From IMG/VR virus record IMGVR_UViG_3300006805_000141, positions 1 to 25,581 of that record: DNA of 25,581 nucleotides; one strand, 5' to 3'. The notes beneath the pieces were generated by a model, which worked only from the letters and a program-made list of their open reading frames with translations, was not told where the DNA came from and searched no databases. Below, in pieces: positions 21,126-25,581 of this stretch (position 1 is its first letter; every line of letters starts with the position of its first letter). Source of the DNA: a virus. The position numbers were made by a program, and so were the translations under genes.

Positions 21126-23360
21126 ATGAAAGCAAACTTTAATCACCAATCACTACTTGCCAAACTTCTGGCTAAGGAGAATATCACTGTTCACTCGGGT
21201 AATTACCACACGGCGTTTTTCGATGTTAAGAACCGCCTGCTAGGTCTTCCAACATGGAATATCGATAACAAGCAAGTTTCCGATTTGTTAGTCGGTCATG
21301 AAGTCAGCCACGCTCTTCATACACCATTAACTGGTCTGGATGATTTCAGAAAGTGTCTCCCAACTTGTCCCTTCGATGTTTTCAATATCGTGGAAGATAT
21401 TAGAATTGAACGATTGATCCAAGACCAATATCCAGGTCTCATTTCTTCCTTCGTTAGCGGATACCGTTACTTCATTGAAAATGATTTTTTTAAGATCAAG
21501 GGCAAGGATGTATCCAAGATGCCTTTCATCGACCGTCTGAATCTTCGCGGTAAGATTGGAATGTTAATGTCGATTCCTCTATCGATAGCTGAAGAAACTA
21601 TTTATCGGAAATGTTTGAAGGCAGATACTATTAGCGATGTTATCGACATCTGCAATGAAATTTACACACTGGAGAAAGACAATCTCTCCAAAGAAAACCA
21701 ATCTCCAGAAGATAAGCAGTCTGAAGACACACTGACTGTTCCAGATTTTGACAATCAAGATCAAGTGGTTTCAATTTCAAATCCTCCAACAGGTGATACA
21801 GGTAAAAGTGATTCTGAAAATAATGGAGATGAAACCGATGAGTCTGGATCCGAAACAGAGAATGGTGAATCAGAAACTCAATCGAATGATCCAGAAGGAA
21901 CTCCCACGGAAGGATCTGGTGGTAGTACCTCTGGATTTGCAGATGTGAATGAAAGACTGAAATCAAAGACACTTTCCGATCTTGACAAAGAATTGAACAA
22001 GATTCAATCCGATGCAACCATTGAAAAGCAGATTGTAACTCCATTCAAGGAACATATGATGCGCCAAGTCACACCAGTTGATGAGGTAATGCAATCACGG
22101 ATCGGTCATAGAAATTATTCAAACTTCAATCGCATTGAAGTAACCGAAGATTGGTTGAAATTCAAAGCATCTACCAAAAAGTCTGTCGGTATTCTCGTTA
22201 AGGAATTTGAGCGCCGTAAAGCTGCTTTTCAATACTCCCGCGCTCGACAGAATACAACTGGTTCTATCGATGTGAACCGACTTCATTCATACAAATATGA
22301 AGATCAGATTTTCAAAAGCGTGATGCAACTCGCTGACGCAAAAAGCCACGGGATGATGTTCTTCATCGACTATTCCAGCTCAATGTACCGAGACATTCCA
22401 AATGTGATTAACCACACTTTGAATCTTTGCTTCTTCTGTAAAGCAGTTGGTATCCCCTTTGAAGTTTATGGTTTTACCAATTGTTATCCAAAAGCTGATG
22501 ATGAATATTCCAAGATCAATTCAAACCAAATCTCTTTCCGATATACTGGAGTATTTGAGCTGTTGAACTCTTCTATGAAGAAAGACAAATATGATCTGGC
22601 ATGCCGCCAACTACGTGCCCAAGCTTTTCTACTTGATGATTCACTTAACCAGCACGATGCGGGTGTCTTTAGTTCGTATGAGATGATGTGTGGCACTCCA
22701 CTCTATGAAACCATTATCATTGCTCATGAGCTAGTGAATCAATTCAAGATGAAGCACAAGATTCAAAAGATGAATGTTATCTTCTTAACCGATGGTGACG
22801 GCGCTTCGCTTGGTTTTGGTAACAATCAAGAGACTGAAAAGTATGTAAAGAAAGGTACTCAATACAGCGATAAGTACATCATGAAATTAAATGGTCGGAC
22901 GGTACATCTTTCCCGTTCTCCACAAGTTTGCTATGCAGCCCTTATTAAGAACTTGAAGATCACGTGTGGTGCCACGGTAATCGGTTTCTTCATTACTTCA
23001 TCTAAAAACGGAATGCAAAACTCTGCGATCAATTCTCTCCGTTACAATAAAGGAATCAATAATGTATCTGGATGGACCGAAGCAGCTGAAAAGATCAAAA
23101 AGCTGATGGTAAAATATAAGAAAGACAAATGCTTATTGATTGAAGATGGTTTCAACTTTGATCAATATATTACCTTTAACGCCCGCGGTGATTTCAACAT
23201 TGAAGATGAGAATGAAGACTTTGATCCAGATTTCGATATGAATGGCAAGTTCAGTTCTGCCGCAGCCCAGAACAAGTTAGCTAAAGCCTTCACAAAGCAC
23301 ACTTCAGACAAGCGCACAAGTCGAATCGTTATGAACAAATTCGCTGAACTTGTTTCTTGA
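21126..23360 (+). CDS. VWA-domain protein with N-terminal HExxH motif (CobT-like partner of the MoxR/CobS-like ATPase)
   Basis: 744 aa. The N-terminal domain (1-180) has H58-E-V-S-H62 in 'LLVGHEVSHALHTPLTG', a zinc-peptidase-type HExxH, and 'FNIVEDIRIERLI' (E90, D91, E95), which could supply a third metal ligand. Residues 185-270 are an acidic Ser/Glu/Asn/Gly linker. A helical segment (275-400) leads into a von Willebrand A domain whose MIDAS motif is D415-Y-S-S-S (FFIDYSSSM); 'MNVIFLTDGDGASLGF' supplies a further MIDAS-type aspartate. The C-terminus is acidic (DENEDFDPDFDM). The layout resembles MoxR-associated VWA proteins and CobT. A CobS/MoxR-like ATPase follows 440 bp later. The family occurs in aquatic T4-like phages; its substrate is unknown. 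Whether HEVSH is catalytic is inference. Confidence 0.8.
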   Translation: MKANFNHQSLLAKLLAKENITVHSGNYHTAFFDVKNRLLGLPTWNIDNKQVSDLLVGHEVSHALHTPLTGLDDFRKCLPTCPFDVFNIVEDIRIERLIQDQYPGLISSFVSGYRYFIENDFFKIKGKDVSKMPFIDRLNLRGKIGMLMSIPLSIAEETIYRKCLKADTISDVIDICNEIYTLEKDNLSKENQSPEDKQSEDTLTVPDFDNQDQVVSISNPPTGDTGKSDSENNGDETDESGSETENGESETQSNDPEGTPTEGSGGSTSGFADVNERLKSKTLSDLDKELNKIQSDATIEKQIVTPFKEHMMRQVTPVDEVMQSRIGHRNYSNFNRIEVTEDWLKFKASTKKSVGILVKEFERRKAAFQYSRARQNTTGSIDVNRLHSYKYEDQIFKSVMQLADAKSHGMMFFIDYSSSMYRDIPNVINHTLNLCFFCKAVGIPFEVYGFTNCYPKADDEYSKINSNQISFRYTGVFELLNSSMKKDKYDLACRQLRAQAFLLDDSLNQHDAGVFSSYEMMCGTPLYETIIIAHELVNQFKMKHKIQKMNVIFLTDGDGASLGFGNNQETEKYVKKGTQYSDKYIMKLNGRTVHLSRSPQVCYAALIKNLKITCGATVIGFFITSSKNGMQNSAINSLRYNKGINNVSGWTEAAEKIKKLMVKYKKDKCLLIEDGFNFDQYITFNARGDFNIEDENEDFDPDFDMNGKFSSAAAQNKLAKAFTKHTSDKRTSRIVMNKFAELVS

Positions 23361-23368
23361 AATAATTG

Positions 23369-23399
23369 AAAATAATTCTCGACATTCTCGGATTTTGAG
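23369..23399 (+). repeat. 31-bp promoter repeat, copy 2
   Basis: Identical to 20411-20441. Similarity continues imperfectly into the leaders (TTCTCATAG versus TTTCATAG), so promoter and leader look duplicated together. Confidence 0.9.
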
Positions 23400-23406
23400 T
23401 TAATCT
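23379..23406 (+). promoter_or_regulatory. Promoter for the 89-aa gene (TCGACA-16-TAATCT)
   Basis: Same -35 and spacer as the 20421 promoter. Predicted +1 near 23413 and again a 21-nt leader to the ATG at 23434. Confidence 0.55.
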
Positions 23407-23433
23407 GATTTCATAGTTCAAACCACTACTTCA

Positions 23434-23703
23434 ATGTACAACCTCATTACCCACTCAGTCTATACCGAAACCTATGATACCGAAGGTCAGCTTCGCCAAG
23501 CACTCGCTGAAGGTGCCAAGTTCGCCATTGAGTTTGCCGATAACAAGTTGGCGAATGCAGGTATCATCTACCTGACGGATACCATCGAAAATGCCCGATT
23601 GATCTTTAAAAAGTATCGGGACTTTTACAGCATGGCTGATGTGCGTGAATACCAAGATCAAGATCTGAATGGTTACAAGTCGTTGTTCAGCGGCTGGCTT
23701 TAA
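23434..23703 (+). CDS. Unknown 89-aa protein between the VWA and ATPase genes
   Basis: Not recognised. The sequence is a mixed alpha/beta pattern: 'MYNLITHSVYTETYDTEGQL', helix 'RQALAEGAKFAIEFADNKLA', strand 'GIIYLTDTIENARLIFKKYR', and a C-terminal aromatic segment ending 'GYKSLFSGWL'. No membrane segment or metal motif. It sits between the two presumed partner genes and carries the same promoter-leader cassette as the VWA gene, so co-expression is likely and it may be an accessory to that pair. This is guilt by association only. Confidence 0.72.
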   Translation: MYNLITHSVYTETYDTEGQLRQALAEGAKFAIEFADNKLANAGIIYLTDTIENARLIFKKYRDFYSMADVREYQDQDLNGYKSLFSGWL

Positions 23704-23715
23704 TATCAACTGTCC

Positions 23716-23743
23716 TAAGCACGATATAAAACTGCTTATTTTT
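23716..23743 (+). terminator. Weak intrinsic terminator / hairpin TAAGCA-TGCTTA-TTTTT
   Basis: 6-bp stem (23716-23721 / 23733-23738), 11-nt loop, then TTTTT. Homologous to the hairpin at 20760. It lies just before the CobS-like promoter and could separate the two transcripts. Confidence 0.45.
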
Positions 23744-23755
23744 GAATAAAAGTTC

Positions 23756-23784
23756 TTGACATATCCTAAAAAATTTAGTACATT
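23756..23784 (+). promoter_or_regulatory. Promoter for the CobS-like gene (TTGACA-17-TACATT)
   Basis: Perfect -35, optimal 17-bp spacer and a good -10. Predicted +1 near 23791 gives a 13-nt leader. It shares TTCTTGACATATCCTA with the minus-strand promoter at 16752-16779. Confidence 0.77.
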
Positions 23785-23803
23785 CTCCTTACCACAATAT
23801 ATT

Positions 23804-25000
23804 ATGAAATCCGAAATTGCAAATACAATCGCCGATCTTCGCCAATACTCCGAAGACATGATCATCGATGAGCCTACAATCTTCGCTGCTGGATGGCGCA
23901 ATGGCATGACTCACTCTTCTATTAAGGAAGCATTCATTCAACCCCAATTTGAAGTCCGCAAGGGAGTCTATAAGGTTGGTGCAACTTGTCTGAATGAAGT
24001 GACTCCAGTCACAAAGCAAGATGCACTCTATGAGAATAATGAAACTACACTAATGATGGCAATTCCACAAACTAAAGTCGAATCAACTAAAGTCAACCTG
24101 ATCTCATCTTCCGTAAATGAAGATGTTTATATCCCAGAGGTTGACCGCACATTTGTCCAATGGGGTGAATATGCGACAGTAAAGAAAATTATTGATTCCA
24201 ATATGTTCTTCCCGCTATATATTAGCGGCATGAGCGGTAACGGTAAGACCATGATGGTTGAACAAGCTTGCGCCAAAGCCAAGCGTGAATATATCCGAGT
24301 TCAGATTTCACCAGAGACAGATGAAGATGATCTCATCGGCGGATTCCGACTTGTTAATGGCGAAACCATTTTCCACAAAGGTCCAGTAATCAAAGCGATG
24401 GAACGTGGTTGCATTCTCCTCATCGATGAGCTTGATCGTGGTTCAAATAAAATCATGTGTCTTCAAGGAGTCCTTGAGGGCAAGCCAGTCCTAATCAAGA
24501 AGATCGGTGAGGTAATTCGACCAGCAGCAGGATTCAATGTAATCGCCACTGCAAACACCAAGGGACGTGGTTCTGAAGATGGTCGATATTCAGCAGCGAA
24601 CATTATCGATGAAGCCTTTATCGAACGGTTTGTGGCTACCATTGATCAACCCTATCCGGGTAACACTATCGAACATAAGATCATCGCCAAACACATGGAA
24701 GCATTCGATGTCGATGATTCAGAATTCTGCGACAAGCTCATTGCCTGGTCTCAGGTTATTCGTAAAACGTATGAAAGCGATGGTGTGGATGAAGTTGTCT
24801 CAACTCGCCGTCTGTGCCATATCGTCAAGGCTCACTCCATCTTTAATGACCGTATGAAATCGATCATGATGTGCATCTCTCGATTCGATGATGAAACTCG
24901 GTCCGCCTTCATCGATCTTTACACTAAGATTGACGCTGAACCAAAGCCAGTAGAACTTACGGTTGAAGATACATCCAAAGTAGATTACGCCCCGTATTAA
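23804..25000 (+). CDS. CobS/MoxR-like AAA+ ATPase
   Basis: 398 aa. Residues 1-110 form an N-terminal domain that I do not recognise. The AAA+ core has Walker A GMSGNGKTM (142-150), Walker B ILLIDELD (204-211), sensor 1 in ATANTKGRG (N251), a 'DEDDLIGGFRLVNGETIFHK' loop typical of CobS/MoxR, and 'STRRL' as the likely sensor 2. It is commonly annotated CobS in T4-like phages, but no cobaltochelatase large subunit is seen in this window, so a MoxR-type remodelling role with the VWA protein upstream is more likely. The start at ATG 23804 is chosen because the in-frame TTG at 23756 falls in the promoter -35. Confidence 0.88.
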   Translation: MKSEIANTIADLRQYSEDMIIDEPTIFAAGWRNGMTHSSIKEAFIQPQFEVRKGVYKVGATCLNEVTPVTKQDALYENNETTLMMAIPQTKVESTKVNLISSSVNEDVYIPEVDRTFVQWGEYATVKKIIDSNMFFPLYISGMSGNGKTMMVEQACAKAKREYIRVQISPETDEDDLIGGFRLVNGETIFHKGPVIKAMERGCILLIDELDRGSNKIMCLQGVLEGKPVLIKKIGEVIRPAAGFNVIATANTKGRGSEDGRYSAANIIDEAFIERFVATIDQPYPGNTIEHKIIAKHMEAFDVDDSEFCDKLIAWSQVIRKTYESDGVDEVVSTRRLCHIVKAHSIFNDRMKSIMMCISRFDDETRSAFIDLYTKIDAEPKPVELTVEDTSKVDYAPY

Positions 25001-25020
25001 TTGCAAACACTCTGGTGAAA

Positions 25021-25045
25021 GGGATCACACCGTTAATTTGATCCC
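25021..25045. repeat. 7-bp inverted repeat GGGATCA/TGATCCC
   Basis: Perfect stem (25021-25027 / 25039-25045) with an 11-nt loop in the 71-bp gap after the CobS-like gene. No T-run follows. The loop length and the missing T-run are shared with the larger hairpin at 7751. Confidence 0.6.
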
Positions 25046-25071
25046 GACTATATAACATAACACACAAACAT

Positions 25072-25377
25072 ATGACCAAGAAACTGACACAAAAACTGAC
25101 ATCGCTCCTCAAGTCCAACACCCAAAATGAAGCAGTGCTTACGTTCCTTAGCGGACAGAATACGCTGACTTCCTCTGGTGCCCGTCAAGCCGGTATTGCT
25201 GATCCACGACGAGTGATCAACTATCTCCGTGCAGCTGGTTTTGGTATTGAAGCTAATCAAGTTGTTACCCGCGAAGGCAATCGTTTGACCCAATATCAAC
25301 TCGCAGTTAAACACCCTGCTCCAGTTGAAGTTGCAGCCGCTCCAAAAGCAAAGCGTACCGCTAAGAAGCAAGGCTAA
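25072..25377 (+). CDS. Small winged-helix-like protein with Lys-rich tail
   Basis: 101 aa. Residues about 15-78 fit a small winged helix-turn-helix: helix 'QNEAVLTFLSGQNTLTSSGA', recognition-type helix 'DPRRVINYLRAAGFGI', then a wing 'NQVVTREGNRLTQYQLAV'. Similar small proteins are common in phages. The last 20 or so residues are Ala/Pro/Lys-rich (APKAKRTAKKQG), a probable nucleic-acid-contacting tail. It lies between a stem-loop and an intrinsic terminator, so it ends a transcript. DNA binding is likely; target and role are unknown. No Shine-Dalgarno sequence (cacacaaacatATG). Confidence 0.68.
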   Translation: MTKKLTQKLTSLLKSNTQNEAVLTFLSGQNTLTSSGARQAGIADPRRVINYLRAAGFGIEANQVVTREGNRLTQYQLAVKHPAPVEVAAAPKAKRTAKKQG

Positions 25378-25387
25378 TAAAAACATA

Positions 25388-25426
25388 GGGAGGGACGTTG
25401 TAAATTGAGCTGCGTCCCTCCCTTTT
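25388..25426 (+). terminator. Intrinsic terminator after the winged-helix gene
   Basis: Perfect 10-bp stem GGGAGGGACG (25388-25397) / CGTCCCTCCC (25413-25422), 15-nt loop, then TTTT. The next ATG is 6 bp beyond the last of these Ts, so that gene's transcription must begin inside or read through this element. Confidence 0.88.
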
Positions 25427-25431
25427 CTATT

Positions 25432-25581
25432 ATGAAGAAACTTGCCTCTGGAGTCAAATACGATGGTGAAAAACCAGATTACAGCCTGATACCACCATTT
25501 GCTCTTGATGAGATTGCAAAGGTTTTAACATGCGGTAAAAACAAGTATGCCAGAGATAACTGGAGACACGTTGAAAACGGA
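25432..25581 (+). CDS. dATP/dGTP pyrophosphohydrolase-like protein, N-terminal part (runs off right edge)
   Basis: 50 residues are visible: 'MKKLASGVKYDGEKPDYSLI', then PPFALDEIAKVLTCG and 'KNKYARDNWRHVENG'. The pattern KYD-x-GKPDYSLIPP...ALDEIAKVLT-x-G-x-x-KY-x-x-x-NW is that of the phage family annotated as dATP/dGTP diphosphohydrolase N-terminal domain, related to MazG-like nucleotide hydrolases and found in many phages, including some that alter their nucleotide pools. The metal-binding helices would lie beyond the window. The start follows 'tctattATG', the usual context here. No promoter is visible between the terminator and the ATG. Confidence 0.75.
   Translation, partial: MKKLASGVKYDGEKPDYSLIPPFALDEIAKVLTCGKNKYARDNWRHVENG

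Noticed and set aside
23756-23803. Upstream TTG start for the CobS-like ATPase
   Set aside because: The codon is part of the -35 TTGACA, and the predicted mRNA starts downstream of it.
23804-25000. CobS-like gene as evidence for cobalamin biosynthesis
   Set aside because: Only the MoxR-type ATPase and a VWA partner are seen; no chelatase large subunit or other cob gene is in the window, and the ATPase family is broader than cobaltochelatase.
1-25581. CRISPR arrays, insertion sequences, integrase or attachment sites
   Set aside because: No regularly spaced repeats, transposase motifs or integrase genes are seen; the window is a continuous lytic T4-type gene order.

Overview
This window is a stretch of a T4-like tailed bacteriophage (contractile-tail, T4-type myovirus) genome. 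Every gene lies on the plus strand. The gene order is the one seen in T4 relatives outside the close T-even group: 13-14-15-16-17-18-19-20-(68-like)-21-22-23, a second tube-like gene, uvsY-uvsW, 55-47-46, and then small unknown genes around a MoxR/CobS-like ATPase and a VWA protein. The host cannot be fixed from the sequence. Sigma-70-like promoters (TTGACA / TATAAT) fit a proteobacterial or cyanobacterial host. Nearly all starts lack a Shine-Dalgarno sequence and instead follow a C/T/A-rich leader ending in ATTATG.

Region 1 (1-13720) is the late structural module. It holds neck proteins gp13 (partial) and gp14, split by a free-standing homing endonuclease; tail terminator gp15; terminase gp16/gp17; sheath gp18; tube gp19; portal gp20; a gp68-like core protein carrying an SH3/KOW-like domain; prohead protease gp21; an enlarged modular scaffold gp22; and major capsid protein gp23. 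T4-type late promoters (TATAAATA) precede gp18, gp19 and the core-protein gene. A strong intrinsic terminator follows gp23. The core proteins carry many (L/I)-x-E sites of the kind gp21 cleaves, and several of these bracket inserted domains.

Region 2 (13791-16632) begins with a tail-tube paralogue under its own late-type box. It continues with the recombination mediator UvsY, the helicase UvsW, and a small acidic protein with a possible Sm-like fold.

Region 3 (16633-16928) is a 296-bp non-coding switch. It has a consensus rightward promoter placed so that gp55 mRNA would be leaderless, two leftward promoters with perfect TTGACA/TATAAT hexamers, and a segment that folds into a three-way-junction-like structure. 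The leftward promoters point into that segment and antisense to uvsW.

Region 4 (16929-20397) is gp55 (late sigma), gp47 (SbcD-like) and gp46 (SbcC-like), overlapping head to tail as one operon. gp55 is what would recognise the late promoters of regions 1-2.

Region 5 (20398-25581) has small unknown genes and two large ones. The large ones are a VWA/HExxH protein (21126-23360) and a CobS/MoxR-like AAA+ ATPase (23804-25000), probably working as an ATPase-VWA pair. Three genes here share a promoter-leader cassette with a constant 21-nt leader, and two intergenic gaps share a covarying hairpin. The window ends with a small winged-helix-like protein, an intrinsic terminator, and the start of a dNTP-pyrophosphohydrolase-like gene.
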